Origin: Photobacterium profundum SS9
Lineage (GTDB): Bacteria > Pseudomonadota > Gammaproteobacteria > Enterobacterales > Vibrionaceae
Assembly: GCF_000196255.1 (NCBI RefSeq)
Contig: NC_006371.1
Location: forward strand, 448,332 to 512,331
Direction: 5' to 3'
Length of the DNA stretch: 64,000 nucleotides
The translations under genes and the position numbers were made by a program. Shown in pieces: positions 47,361-57,037 of the stretch. Every line of letters begins with the position of its first letter. Position 1 is the first letter of the stretch. The notes below the pieces were generated by a model, which saw nothing but the letters and a program-made list of their open reading frames with translations, searched no databases and was not told the origin of the DNA.

Positions 47361-49367
47361 TTATGCTTTCTCTTCTTCTTTCTCTGCTGCATCCGAATCA
47401 ACTTCAGGTGCAGGAAACTGCTGTACAGGTTTAGCAACAAGTTGACGTGTTGCTGTTCGAATTTCCGCTAGCTTCACTTCAAAAGTATCACCTAGTTGAT
47501 ATTCTTGTACTGTATCAATAGAAACTGTACCTAAATCGCCGCTACAAACAATACGTTGCTTATTATCAACAATTAACGAGCCCGGAATAAATGCCGAAGC
47601 ACCAATCTCAAGTAAACGAATTCGAATACCAGCACGATTAATATCGAAGATTTCAGCAGTAAAGACTGTTTCTTCTTTCACTGCATTTTTTAGCAAGCGA
47701 ATGTAAAGCCAATCAGCAACACCACGTTCTGCCATACGGTGTGTACGACGGTGTAATGCAATCTCTTCACCGACAGTATCGTCAGGTTTCTGAGACGGCT
47801 CGTTACCTGTAATAACAGCTTTAAGAAGGCGGTGGTTAATCATATCGCCATACTTACGAATAGGAGATGTCCATGTCGCGTAAGCATCTAATCCCATAGC
47901 GTAATGCGGAGCTGGTTGATTACCAACCTCACTGTAAGCTTGGAATTTACGTAGGCGGTTATCTAAATACGTTGAATCAAGCGTATTTAACCAACGGCGA
48001 AGCGCACTGAAACCTTCTAGGGTTTTCAGTTCTTCTTTTTCAAATGGCGCTTCAACTTTTTGCAAGAATTCCATCGCGGTATCAAGCTTTTCAGGATGGA
48101 AACCATTATGAATATTGAAAACACCCGTACCGAATTTATCTCTTAATACTCGACCCGCACAAATGTTCGCTGTAATCATTGCCTCTTCGATCATGCGATT
48201 TGAAGTACGGCGAGGATCAGTATGAATTGCGATAACATCGTTGTCGTCACTGAGTTCGAAGCGATAATCTGGACGATCAGGGAATACTACTGCGTTATTT
48301 GAACGCCACTTGCTACGTACATTAGCAAATTGGTGAAGCGCATCGATTTGTTCTGCAATAACGTCGTTAGCCATTAACTTTTCTGACTGACCTTTTTCAA
48401 TAAGATCAGATACATTGTCATACGCCAAACGAGCCTGAGATTTAATCCATGCAGCAAAGAACGTGATGTCGTCTTGAATATCACCTTCGCTATCAACCGT
48501 TACACGGCAACAAATAACAGGGCGTTTCTCGTTTTCAATCAATGAACATAGTTCATCGCTTAATTCACGAGGAAGCATTGGGATATTACGACCAGGTAGA
48601 TAAACGGTGAATCCGCGCTTACGTGCTTCATCATCCATTTTATCGCCAACAGAGATGTAAGATGTAGGATCGGCAATCGCAATCGTGATTTCGAAGTTAC
48701 CATCATCTTTCTTAACCGTATGAATCGCATCATCCATATCTTTGGTTGATTCACCATCGATAGTAATAAACGGAATATCGGTTAAATCTTGGCGCTCTAA
48801 ACCTTCGTCTAGCATATTCCAGCTATCTTGCGGTGCAGGCTCTGCGTTAGGCAGTTCATAGCGGGCAAGTGTTACCCACCATGGTGCAATTTTATCGTTA
48901 CTGTCAGTGATTTTTTCATTAATCACACAGGTAAACGGTTTGTTTGCATTGGTTAGCGGGTGGCTATTTAGGTTTGCTACAACCCAGTCGCCTTCTCTCA
49001 GCTCTTCTGGGTTTAACCCTTTAAAAGCGCGTGCTTTTATTGCGTCTTTTAGCTGTGGGTGATCAGGCACAACGTTTAATCGGTTGTGGATCATCTTCAC
49101 GCGACCAATAAAGCGTGTCAGGTTCTGTTCTATCAGCTCCTGAGGTTCGGCTACTTCACGCTCTTTTTCTGTACGAATCACAGCAATCACGCGGTCACCG
49201 TGCATTACGTTTTTCATATAATTAGGCGGAATAAAAAAGCTTTCTTTATTATCAGTTTCTAGAAAGCCAAAGCCACGGTCAGTCGCTTTTACGTTACCTT
49301 CTTTTTTAGGAAGGGTTTCTTGAATTTGTTTTTTAAGCTGGGCTAGCAGCGGATTATCTTGAAACAT
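47361..49367 (-). CDS. rnb: exoribonuclease II
   Basis: Degrades RNA 3' to 5'. The 668-residue protein (E. coli 644) has cold-shock-type domains at the N-terminus ([23 protein letters not shown]), the RNB catalytic domain with [15 protein letters not shown] (the Asp cluster) and [13 protein letters not shown], and a C-terminal S1 domain. The longer tail has an acidic lysine-rich end ([14 protein letters not shown]). The start at 49367 ([14 protein letters not shown]) matches RNase II; an in-frame extension to 49463 is not expected. It lies divergent to deaD with 616 bases between. Confidence 0.94.
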   Translation of the reverse strand: MFQDNPLLAQLKKQIQETLPKKEGNVKATDRGFGFLETDNKESFFIPPNYMKNVMHGDRVIAVIRTEKEREVAEPQELIEQNLTRFIGRVKMIHNRLNVVPDHPQLKDAIKARAFKGLNPEELREGDWVVANLNSHPLTNANKPFTCVINEKITDSNDKIAPWWVTLARYELPNAEPAPQDSWNMLDEGLERQDLTDIPFITIDGESTKDMDDAIHTVKKDDGNFEITIAIADPTSYISVGDKMDDEARKRGFTVYLPGRNIPMLPRELSDELCSLIENEKRPVICCRVTVDSEGDIQDDITFFAAWIKSQARLAYDNVSDLIEKGQSEKLMANDVIAEQIDALHQFANVRSKWRSNNAVVFPDRPDYRFELSDDNDVIAIHTDPRRTSNRMIEEAMITANICAGRVLRDKFGTGVFNIHNGFHPEKLDTAMEFLQKVEAPFEKEELKTLEGFSALRRWLNTLDSTYLDNRLRKFQAYSEVGNQPAPHYAMGLDAYATWTSPIRKYGDMINHRLLKAVITGNEPSQKPDDTVGEEIALHRRTHRMAERGVADWLYIRLLKNAVKEETVFTAEIFDINRAGIRIRLLEIGASAFIPGSLIVDNKQRIVCSGDLGTVSIDTVQEYQLGDTFEVKLAEIRTATRQLVAKPVQQFPAPEVDSDAAEKEEEKA

Positions 49368-49983
49368 TATGCTCGGTCTCAGAATATTAACCCAGACACT
49401 ATACGTATTTGGGGCGCTAAAACCAAGATTGTGGAATGTATATTTTGCGAAGGTTTGTGTCATTGTCGCTAAACGGTAGCTTTTTATCTATATATAAGAT
49501 CAAGAGTAGATAATAAATATAGGGTCAGAGTCGATTATAAATGGCACGCAAAATGGAATGATTTCAGCAATACTGTGCAATAACGCTATCCTTATACAAT
49601 ATGGTGATTGTTCTCTTCTATATACGGTATTTTTCGAGTCGCTGTATTTTCTTTGGCAATAAAGTGAGAAATAAATGCCATTCCCATATTTATAGTGTGT
49701 GTTCTTATAAGAGAACGAGATGAAGATGTGCATTTATTCAATCGGATAGTGCCAATAAGAAGTCATTCACATAGTTGTGACGCCCAAGATACATACTTTT
49801 TGTTTAAATAGTAAGTGTTTGAAAGTTATTTTGTGACAGCCTTCAATTTTTTCTGGCATTTTATCGAGTAATGGCGCAGAATACGCGCCTCATATCGTCG
49901 AGGCCCATGCTTGTGGTTGCTATTGCAGAACTTTTTAAAGCATAAGGGGCCCCGTTTACGTTAGATTATTTATTGGGATCCCA
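49368..49983. other. divergent intergenic region rnb-deaD; likely long deaD leader
   Basis: No gene was supported in these 616 bases. Near deaD, GGCGC...GCGCC (49873-49889) and GGGGCCCC near 49947 are small palindromes. Cold-shock deaD messages in enteric bacteria have long untranslated leaders, and this spacing fits one. Confidence 0.4.
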
Positions 49984-51855
49984 ATGCTAGAATCTGTTAC
50001 AGAATTTCGCCAATTAGATTTGGCTGACACACTTTTATCTGCTCTTGACTCAATGGGCTTCGTTTCGCCAACTCCTATTCAGGCGGCGTCAATTCCTCTA
50101 CTTCTTACTGGTGTTGATGCACTTGGTAAGGCACAGACTGGTACTGGTAAAACGGCTGCGTTTTCACTACCTGTTCTAAATAAAGTAGACCTTTCTCAGC
50201 ATAAGCCTCAGGCTATCGTAATGGCTCCTACACGTGAGCTTGCGATTCAGGTTGCTGCAGAAATCAAAGTCCTTGGTCAGAACATTAAAGGTCTTAAAGT
50301 TTTAGAGATTTACGGTGGTGCTTCTATCGTTGATCAAATGCGTGCACTTAAAAATGGTGCTCACATTGTTGTTGGTACTCCAGGTCGTGTTAAAGACCTT
50401 ATTTCACGTGATCGTCTGCACCTTGATGAAGTTAGTACGTTTGTACTAGATGAAGCTGACGAAATGTTGAAAATGGGTTTTGTTGATGACGTTACTTGGA
50501 TCATGGAACAAGCTCCAGCATCGGCACAACGCGTATTGTTCTCGGCTACTATGCCTCCAATCGTTAAGCAAATTGTTGACCGTTTCCTACGTAACCCAGA
50601 GCGCATTGACGTAGCTGGCGAAAACCGTACTGTATCTCAAGTTTCACAGCAGTTCTGGATCGTTAAAGGCGTAGAAAAAGACGAAGCAATGATTCGTATG
50701 CTTGAAACTGAAGAGAACATCGATGCGTCAATCGTATTCGTTCGTACTCGTCAAGATACTGAGCGTCTAGCTGATTGGTTATCTGCACGTGGCTGTAAAG
50801 CAGCAGCTCTACACGGTGATATTCCTCAGTCTTTACGTGAGCGTACTGTTGACCATATTAAACGTGGTGTAATCGACGTTCTTGTTGCAACTGACGTTGT
50901 TGCTCGTGGCCTTGATATTCAGCGTATTACACACGTATTTAACTACGACATTCCGTTCGATGTAGAATCTTACATCCACCGTATTGGTCGTACTGGTCGT
51001 GCTGGTCGTTCTGGTAAAGCGATCCTATTGGTTCGTACAAACCAAATTCGTATGCTACGCACTATCGAGCGTGTAACTAAATCTCGTATGGAAGAAATTC
51101 AACTTCCTAACCGTGATGCCGTTGCCGCTGCTCGCTTGACTCGTTTAGGTCAAGAACTAGAATCACAGAAAGAACAAGCAACGCTTGAAGCTTTTGTTGA
51201 ACTAGTGGGTAAATTACAAGAAACAATCGATGTTGATGCAACAACGCTTGCAGCGATGCTTCTTCAGCGTCAACAAGGTAACCGTCCTTTATTCTATAAA
51301 GGTCCGGACCCAATGATTGCAGCTATTGATCGTGAACAGCAACGTCGTGAGCGTCGTGGTAACGATGATCGTGGTACTCGCAACGAACGTGGCGGTGAAC
51401 GTCGTTCAAACAACAGCGCTGATTGGGATACTTACCAATTACAAGTTGGCCGTGAGCAAGGCATTCAGGTTAAAGATATCGTTGGCGCAATTGCAAACGA
51501 ACTTGGCCTAAGCAAAGAGTTCATTGGTGCTATTAAACTAGCTCCTTCACATACTTTTGTTCAGCTTCCGAAGAAGATGTCAGCAGAAGTTTCAGCACAA
51601 CTTAAGAAGCTACGCATTCGTCAAAACGATGTAAAAGCTGTTGTTGTTGAAGGTGAAGTTCTTCGCGAACACCGTCCACGTAACAGTGGTAGCCGTGATG
51701 GCGGCCGTGGTGGATACCGTGGTAACCGTGATAGCAACGGTGGCGAGCGTCGTTTCGACCGCAACCGTGGTAGTGACAACCGTGGTGGAAACCGTGGCAG
51801 CGCGAACAGCGACCGTCCACGTCGTCCAAGCGGTGAGCGTAGCAACAACGCTTAA
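49984..51855 (+). CDS. deaD: DEAD-box RNA helicase DeaD/CsdA
   Basis: Cold-shock RNA helicase for ribosome assembly and mRNA turnover. The 623-residue protein has motifs AQTGTGKT (Walker A, near 53), PTRELA, TPGR, DEAD, SAT, and HRIGRTGRAG. A DbpA-type RNA-binding domain (DWDTYQLQVGREQGIQVKDIVGAIANELGL, about 480-555) follows, then an Arg/Gly/Asn-rich tail (RDSNGGERRFDRNRGSDNR) to the end. The architecture is that of DeaD, not of RhlE or SrmB. The Shine-Dalgarno is weak, as is common for this gene. A terminator follows at 51892-51923. Confidence 0.94.
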   Translation: MLESVTEFRQLDLADTLLSALDSMGFVSPTPIQAASIPLLLTGVDALGKAQTGTGKTAAFSLPVLNKVDLSQHKPQAIVMAPTRELAIQVAAEIKVLGQNIKGLKVLEIYGGASIVDQMRALKNGAHIVVGTPGRVKDLISRDRLHLDEVSTFVLDEADEMLKMGFVDDVTWIMEQAPASAQRVLFSATMPPIVKQIVDRFLRNPERIDVAGENRTVSQVSQQFWIVKGVEKDEAMIRMLETEENIDASIVFVRTRQDTERLADWLSARGCKAAALHGDIPQSLRERTVDHIKRGVIDVLVATDVVARGLDIQRITHVFNYDIPFDVESYIHRIGRTGRAGRSGKAILLVRTNQIRMLRTIERVTKSRMEEIQLPNRDAVAAARLTRLGQELESQKEQATLEAFVELVGKLQETIDVDATTLAAMLLQRQQGNRPLFYKGPDPMIAAIDREQQRRERRGNDDRGTRNERGGERRSNNSADWDTYQLQVGREQGIQVKDIVGAIANELGLSKEFIGAIKLAPSHTFVQLPKKMSAEVSAQLKKLRIRQNDVKAVVVEGEVLREHRPRNSGSRDGGRGGYRGNRDSNGGERRFDRNRGSDNRGGNRGSANSDRPRRPSGERSNNA

Positions 51856-51891
51856 TCTGCAATAAGTCACGTACTAAAATACGTTGATAAA

Positions 51892-51923
51892 TAAAAAAGC
51901 CGCTATATATTAGCGGCTTTTTT
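51892..51923 (+). terminator. terminator of deaD
   Basis: AAAAAAGCCGCTA-tatat-TAGCGGCTTTTTTG. Confidence 0.9.
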
Positions 51924-51964
51924 GTGTCTAATTTTTGTAATCGATTTGAATGTCAATACGAATA

Positions 51965-52184
51965 ATACCAAATCCATTAATTATCTGATCAGTTCAGCGA
52001 GAGTTAAAATGCTTTTAGGCAAGGAGATAAATTGAGAATCTAGTGGATCTAAATTGAAATTTATTAACGTAGTATAAAAATATTTTAAACTCGCCCAAAG
52101 GGAACCACTCTTCTATCAACCGCTATCCTTGAACTCGACTCCCAGTAGTGTTCTGAATGGTCAGATAATTAATGGAATTGGTAT
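51965..52184. repeat. 220-bp inverted-repeat element of a second type
   Basis: ATACCAAATCCATTAATTAT at the left matches the inverted right end (ATAATTAATGGAATTGGTAT) with one mismatch. The arms extend to about 27 bases (CTGATCA/TGGTCAG). The inside carries no gene. No target duplication could be fixed. It differs from the 262-bp element. Confidence 0.6.
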
Positions 52185-52225
52185 AAGTAAGTGATCATAA
52201 ATTTTCGTAGGCAGAATTGATAAGA

Positions 52226-52394
52226 GCAAGGCATAAACTGAAGTAACGAGTGGTTCTACGTTGAAAATAAGTAACACAGCATAGAGCCCAACAAAATTAG
52301 CCCTTCGGGAGTCGTTCAGCGTGTCTACTTCTGTGTCAAATGTGCTTGAAAGGGAATACTCTGAAATGGATATATTGAGGAAGGTTGGGTATAT
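52226..52394. repeat. degenerate copy of the 262-bp MITE
   Basis: Reverse-orientation matches to the body of the element (GTTCTACGTTGAAAATAAG, TAGAGCCCAACAAAATTAG and CTTCTGTGTCAAATGTGCTT) and a decayed end (GAGGAAGGTTGGGTATA). Part of the body is deleted. Confidence 0.65.
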
Positions 52395-52468
52395 GGGGGA
52401 TTTACATAAAAAGTATATCTAGATATGGAAGCTACACTCTATGTCTAGCTTCCATTGTATGAGGGGGA

Positions 52469-53251
52469 TTACACAGCCATGGCTTCAGGCTGTAAATACT
52501 GCTGCCATGCAGTTTGGTATAGATTTAATGACTCAGCTCTAAGTCTCGCTATCTGTGCTAATTCAAACTCAGAGATGTTACGTTCTTCTGTCATGCTTGC
52601 ACGTTCGATACGTTGGATTTCTTCGTATATCTTGTGTTCAGCACCATTTTTTACCGTAGATATGGCTTCTAAGTGAAGTTGAACTTCTGCAATCACTTGG
52701 CTTTTTGGTAAGCGTATTAATAATTTAAAATCACGGTAGCCAGAAGCTGTCGGGCTTTTAAAGCGATTTTTAACCGCAACAACAGAGACTTCTTTATTCA
52801 GCAGTTCTAATGACTGCATCAAACTCGGTATATCACTTGCTACTAATGAGCATCGTGCCAAATCAGTAATACGATGAGTTTCACCTTGTAACTCTGTCTT
52901 GATTTTTTCTTTAGCGCGTTCTTCTGATTTAACTGCTGGCACTAAAGCTTGAGTATTGGAATGCAATGCGATCTCACGAGCAAGAGTGTCTAATTCTTGC
53001 TGGGCATGTGTTGCTGCATGATACAGTTGGCTAAAATTACTGTAAGGCTGGGTAATATTCTGTTCTGTCCAGCTATTGACGTTATAAAGGCCACTTAGGC
53101 TACGCTGAAAAGACTTTTTACCTTCTTGTGTTTGGTAAGGGGAAACTTCATAGTCAGAATCTGAATATTGAGGTAGTGGTGCAGCGATCGAAGTACGACC
53201 GAAGACGATAAGGAGAACGAAGAAAGTACGAAGTACAGATTTCATGTGCAT
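52469..53251 (-). CDS. exported protein with RelA/SpoT-like nucleotidyltransferase motifs, paralogue 1
   Basis: The 260-residue product has a signal peptide (SVLRTFFVLLIVFGRTSIAA). The mature C-terminal half has ERAKEKIKTEL, ITDLARCSLVASDIPSL, VKNRFKSPTASGYRDFKLLI and VIAEVQLHLEAI. These line up with the order of RelA/SpoT synthetase motifs (R/K helix, D of DIxG-R, G-Y-R, E-x-Q), including the two acidic residues used for catalysis. The N-terminal 90 residues are different and of unknown type. CAGGAG precedes the start; the IS begins only 30 bases upstream, so its native promoter has been cut away. Whether it is active is unknown. Confidence 0.6.
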   Translation of the reverse strand: MHMKSVLRTFFVLLIVFGRTSIAAPLPQYSDSDYEVSPYQTQEGKKSFQRSLSGLYNVNSWTEQNITQPYSNFSQLYHAATHAQQELDTLAREIALHSNTQALVPAVKSEERAKEKIKTELQGETHRITDLARCSLVASDIPSLMQSLELLNKEVSVVAVKNRFKSPTASGYRDFKLLIRLPKSQVIAEVQLHLEAISTVKNGAEHKIYEEIQRIERASMTEERNISEFELAQIARLRAESLNLYQTAWQQYLQPEAMAV

Positions 53252-53271
53252 AAAACAACTCCTGTGAAACC

Positions 53272-54689
53272 CCTAATAGGCATAGGTATCTACACAGATT
53301 GAGCAAAAAACGAACTGGCTATTTGCCTCATCGCGTTTATCTCATCCATGGTGTAGGTATCTAGTACTTCACACATTTGTAGGAAAACCCATAGTCCCGC
53401 AAGCAGTGATGGCTGAGTGACAGGCTTTGTTCGCTTAGTTAAACGACCACTCAGCTTAACCAAAAAACCTTTAAATTCATTAGCTTCATCCGAGCTGTCC
53501 GAATAAAGCTTAAATATCAACGTCGTTGCAACACTGGCTGTGATCAGACGCTTTAATATTGACTCCGCAGTAGTTTGCTGCCATTTTTCTAACTGATGAC
53601 CATCTGACTTCAATAACTTAAACCAAGATTCAATATTCCAGCGATGGCAATACCACGTTGCAATCTCTGTTGCATCAACATCCAACACGTTAGACAGCAG
53701 ATACCATCTTGCTAGCTCTTTACCTTCATCATCCGTGACCAGGCTCATAACAAAGCGACAGGTGGGCGCCGCTGACGCGAGCTTTTCTGATTTCCGGTGT
53801 AACTCAACAGTCGTTTCACCAACAAACAAATAGCCCTCTTTACCTCGAAGAGAAATAACACCTTTCAAGTCTGGGGAGATTGTTCGACTGATGATTTCAG
53901 CCGTTTTAAACTGACCTTCGTGACGGAACGTTGAGCCTTTTTTAGTTCGAGTTAGCCAGTGAACTGAGCCTAAACGTCTTAAGTCTTTCGCTGAATCTGC
54001 TTCTCTATCAACAACATGCACCAGGGGCTTGTCTAAATGTAATTGTTCTTGCCAATGAATGCTGTCAAAGAGTGAATCTAGGTGACTTTGCTTGGGTTGT
54101 AACTCTTGGCTTCGGCATTGATAAATACCGTTGCTTGTCAGTAAGTTAAGACCTGCTGGAGCAATGGGTGCGCCGGTATTTGCGTCTACCAATAAAGACG
54201 CTTGCAGTTCGTAGCCAACATCGAGAGCGTGTGACATCTTAGTTTTATCTAACTTACTATGATGTTTAGCGAAATTGATATGGCACCAATCATGAGCCAT
54301 TAATACATATCGACTTTGACTTTCTTTCACACCAGAACGAGCAAGACCCAGCATCGGGCCACTTAGCATAGGAAAAGTCACATCCTCATTATGATAAAAA
54401 CGCCATGTTGCTTGTGTCGATGCCCATGATTGTGTGTGGTGGCGAAGAGATTTTACACCTGGTGCATTGCTAGAATTAACTGTCATGTGTTCCATTATAA
54501 GGGTCTGATAACGCTTAGATAATCTTGATTCAAGGATACAGGGTAATTGATGTTGTTCAAAAAGAGTCATCGTCAATACTAATGGAATGAAAGTTAACTC
54601 TCTTGATCGTTGATCCTTAGATCAGTTCCCTTCTCTTGGCCGATTGGTTAATTTGTAACCATTTTGTGTAGATACCTATGCCTAATAGG
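53272..54689 (-). mobile_element. IS4-family insertion sequence with 9-bp target duplication
   Basis: The element spans 53281-54680 (1400 bp). Its ends are the inverted repeats CATAGGTATCTACACA and TGTGTAGATACCTATG. It is flanked by CCTAATAGG at 53272-53280 and 54681-54689, a perfect 9-bp direct duplication. It carries one transposase gene. It looks complete and recent and separates two paralogous genes. Confidence 0.92.
53290..54570 (-). CDS. IS4-family transposase
   Basis: The 426-residue protein resembles the IS4/IS50 group: HDWCHINFAKHHSKLDKTKMS near the first Asp, VVDREADSAKDL with the second Asp, and YCHRWNIESWFKLLKSDGHQLEK with the Y-(2)-R-(3)-E-(6)-K signature carrying the catalytic Glu. 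The start at 54570 (MTLFEQHQ) is an ATG; an upstream TTG is possible. It covers almost the whole element. Confidence 0.92.
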   Translation of the reverse strand: MTLFEQHQLPCILESRLSKRYQTLIMEHMTVNSSNAPGVKSLRHHTQSWASTQATWRFYHNEDVTFPMLSGPMLGLARSGVKESQSRYVLMAHDWCHINFAKHHSKLDKTKMSHALDVGYELQASLLVDANTGAPIAPAGLNLLTSNGIYQCRSQELQPKQSHLDSLFDSIHWQEQLHLDKPLVHVVDREADSAKDLRRLGSVHWLTRTKKGSTFRHEGQFKTAEIISRTISPDLKGVISLRGKEGYLFVGETTVELHRKSEKLASAAPTCRFVMSLVTDDEGKELARWYLLSNVLDVDATEIATWYCHRWNIESWFKLLKSDGHQLEKWQQTTAESILKRLITASVATTLIFKLYSDSSDEANEFKGFLVKLSGRLTKRTKPVTQPSLLAGLWVFLQMCEVLDTYTMDEINAMRQIASSFFAQSV

Positions 54690-54913
54690 GCTTTCCATCA
54701 AAAACATACATATAAACGGTGACGTAAAAAGTGTGTATGTGATCTGCTGATTTGTTTTAATAATATTCCTTATGTGTTTTGAATGAATACATATAATAGC
54801 GAGTAGACCTGAACATAAGATGAATTTAGGTCTACGATAAAAAATACGATATTTTTTTGTGATAAAGGCCACACTTTAGTAGCCTTAATGATAGTGAATA
54901 TAAGGTGTGGGAA

Positions 54914-55696
54914 TTAACTTACGGCCAATTTAGGCTGTAAATATTCTTGCCAAGCAGAACTATAAAGATACTGTGATTGATTACGTAACTGTCTTATTTT
55001 TGCTAATTCAATATCATTTAACTGACGATTATTAGCTTTAGCTATACGTTCAATTGTTTGAATTTGTTCATATAATTGGTGTTCTTTACCATTTTTTATA
55101 TCAGAAATTCCCTCTAAATGAAGCTGTATCTCTACAATATGCTGGCTGTTTGGAAGACGGACCAACATTTTCAAATCTCGATAGCCTGATTTTGCAGGTT
55201 GTTTGAAACGGTTTTTTACTTCAACAATCGTGACTTCTTTACTCAGAAGTTCAAAAGTTTGCACTAAACTATTTATGTCATTGGCAACTAAAGACCCTCG
55301 TGCTAGGTCTGTTAATTTATGTACACTTCCATTCAATTCTGTTGCTATTTTATATTCAGCTCTGTCTCGTGATTTAATGCCCGGTGATGAAGCGCTTGTA
55401 CCAGTAATCATCGATGTTTGTTGAATAAGTTGCTCTAATTCATTTTGAGCAATCTGGGCTTGTAGATAAAGAGAGCCGAAATCATTCTGAGGTTGTGTAA
55501 TGTGTGGCAGCTTCCAGGTTGGAATCGCATAGAGACCACTTAACGATCCTTGGAAAGATTTCTTGGACTCCTGTGATGATGAGGGAAGTTCGGATTCTGA
55601 ATCAATGTAATTGGGCAAACTGGCTGTAGCGATAGGGCTACGGCCTAATACAAATAAAAGAACAAAGCAGGTGCGAAGTATAGATTTGGTACCCAT
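54914..55696 (-). CDS. exported protein with RelA/SpoT-like nucleotidyltransferase motifs, paralogue 2
   Basis: The 260-residue product resembles paralogue 1 throughout: a signal peptide (SILRTCFVLLFVLGRSPIATA), a shared KKSFQGSLSGLY segment, then RDRAEYKIATEL, LTDLARGSLVANDINSL, VKNRFKQPAKSGYRDLKMLV and HIVEIQLHLEGI. The presumed catalytic Asp and Glu are kept. AGGAGC six bases before the ATG at 55696 supports the start. The pair arose by tandem duplication before the IS entered between them. No immunity-like gene was recognised beside either. Confidence 0.65.
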   Translation of the reverse strand: MGTKSILRTCFVLLFVLGRSPIATASLPNYIDSESELPSSSQESKKSFQGSLSGLYAIPTWKLPHITQPQNDFGSLYLQAQIAQNELEQLIQQTSMITGTSASSPGIKSRDRAEYKIATELNGSVHKLTDLARGSLVANDINSLVQTFELLSKEVTIVEVKNRFKQPAKSGYRDLKMLVRLPNSQHIVEIQLHLEGISDIKNGKEHQLYEQIQTIERIAKANNRQLNDIELAKIRQLRNQSQYLYSSAWQEYLQPKLAVS

Positions 55697-55894
55697 TAAA
55701 GCTCCTATATGCACATAACTTAGAAATTAAAACTGCCAAAGTGTGCTGGTTCGGATGAACAACATATCCGTGTACATAAGATATCTGTCTTCATTATCTT
55801 GTTTCAATGGGTGAATTGATAAAATGAGAGGTGGTAATATTAAGGTTGTGACGTGCTTCCCATTGTGTACATTTTGAATGATGCATATCAGCTG

Positions 55895-56036
55895 AAACTC
55901 GCCCTTCGGGAGTGATTCAGCGTATCTACTTCTGTGTTAAATGCGCTTGAAAGGGAATGCCATTCCTACACACATTTCCCTTGAATTAAATACGCTGAGA
56001 TCACTCTGAATCCTGCATCTTGAGGTAACTTGGGTA
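55895..56036. repeat. partial copy of the 262-bp MITE
   Basis: About 140 bases of the element in reverse orientation, from ACTCGCCCTTCGGGAGTGAT to ACTTGGGTA, close to copy A. The other end is missing. Confidence 0.75.
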
Positions 56037-56106
56037 TACAACTTAGCTGTTACCATTGCTTAGTGGTAAACTGGCTTTGTTTCTTATTTCAATAAATGGA
56101 TGAATT

Positions 56107-56436
56107 GTGCAGCAGGATCTAGCGATTGTATTTGTAGTTATTTGGTTGGGATTAACCGTTGGCAGTGTAATGCTGTTTCAACGTGGTTCAGATGTAAAGC
56201 GTAAACGTAAACTATGGCCAATTTATACTATTTTCACTAACACTGTGATTGGTGGGTTTATTATTTATATGCAACCGCCGATTGTTCTAATGCTTAGTTT
56301 GTTGGCTTTACTTATTCCGGTGACTTTCTTAACTATTCGTTCTACAAAATTTTGTGACGCATGCGGTCAAGTTACACGGACGCCATTTTTCTTAAAGCCA
56401 GCAACGAAGTGCAGCCATTGTCAAAAGCCCCTGTAA
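56107..56436 (+). CDS. small membrane protein with zinc-ribbon tail
   Basis: The 109-residue protein has two or three hydrophobic segments (about 4-26, 38-56 and 58-76) and a C-terminal CDACGQVTRTPFFLKPATKCSHC with two CxxC pairs, a zinc-ribbon-like end. The start is a GTG with GGATG upstream, so it is uncertain by a few codons. Such proteins are often short envelope proteins without known function. It stands alone. Confidence 0.6.
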   Translation: MQQDLAIVFVVIWLGLTVGSVMLFQRGSDVKRKRKLWPIYTIFTNTVIGGFIIYMQPPIVLMLSLLALLIPVTFLTIRSTKFCDACGQVTRTPFFLKPATKCSHCQKPL

Positions 56437-56550
56437 CATTGGCTAGTGACAGTATTGGTTAACGGTAGCATTAGTTAACAACGTGAATGTTGTTGGTTTC
56501 GAAAGTAAACTTGGTTTAGGTTTGTAGCTGAAACCAAGTTTACCGTCCAA

Positions 56551-56907
56551 TTATGCACTTTTTGTCATAAGTGGATCTGTACTAAAATTGATGCTCATCC
56601 AACCATATTTCATGAAATTGCGAATATTCATGTGATCGACATTGTCAGGGTTTTGTAATACATCAATACGATAATAGTTACCAAAACACGCTAGGGTTTC
56701 TGCTTCAGATAATTCATGTGTTTTAGCAAAAGAGAAGATACGACAAGAACCTTCATTAGTGCCTATTGCATTAGTGAGTGTTTCATTACCTAAACCATTT
56801 GTAAAAGCTGCAGGTGAAAAATCATAATGCTTATTAATGGTCTCTATGACTTTTTCAAATGCGATCGATTCAGGGCTAGTTTTTAATCTATGAATAAGCG
56901 CTTCCAT
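56551..56907 (-). CDS. HopJ-type family protein
   Basis: The 118-residue protein (MEALIHRLKTSPESIAFEKVIETIN) has the HopJ pattern: YDFSPAAFTNGLGNETLTNAIGTNEGSCRIFSFAKTHELSEAETLACFGNYYR. The family is named after a plant-pathogen effector but is widespread in bacteria without type III secretion, so effector function is not implied. GGAGAG precedes the start. Confidence 0.85.
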   Translation of the reverse strand: MEALIHRLKTSPESIAFEKVIETINKHYDFSPAAFTNGLGNETLTNAIGTNEGSCRIFSFAKTHELSEAETLACFGNYYRIDVLQNPDNVDHMNIRNFMKYGWMSINFSTDPLMTKSA

Positions 56908-56972
56908 GGCTTTATCTCTCCAAAATGTATAGTGCTTGGTTTTTAACCATACTGGTTAGTTTATTAAAGAAT

Positions 56973-57000
56973 AAAAAAGGGCTATAAAAGCCCTTTAAAC
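56973..57000 (-). terminator. terminator of the DUF2750 gene
   Basis: On the minus strand AAAGGGCTtttatAGCCCTTTTTTATT, about 40 bases after the stop. Confidence 0.8.
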
Positions 57001-57037
57001 ATATTTGTTATGATACTACTTAGCGTTGCCAAGAGGC

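Noticed and set aside
51602..51870. Several open frames on the minus strand and other plus-strand frames across the end of deaD, rich in Thr/Val, His/Cys or Arg/Pro
   Set aside because: They are antisense or shifted readings of the Arg/Gly/Asn-rich tail of DeaD; codon repetition keeps them open.
54648..54872. 74-codon minus-strand frame at and beyond the right end of the IS
   Set aside because: It spans the IS junction, so it cannot be an old gene, and has no ribosome site.
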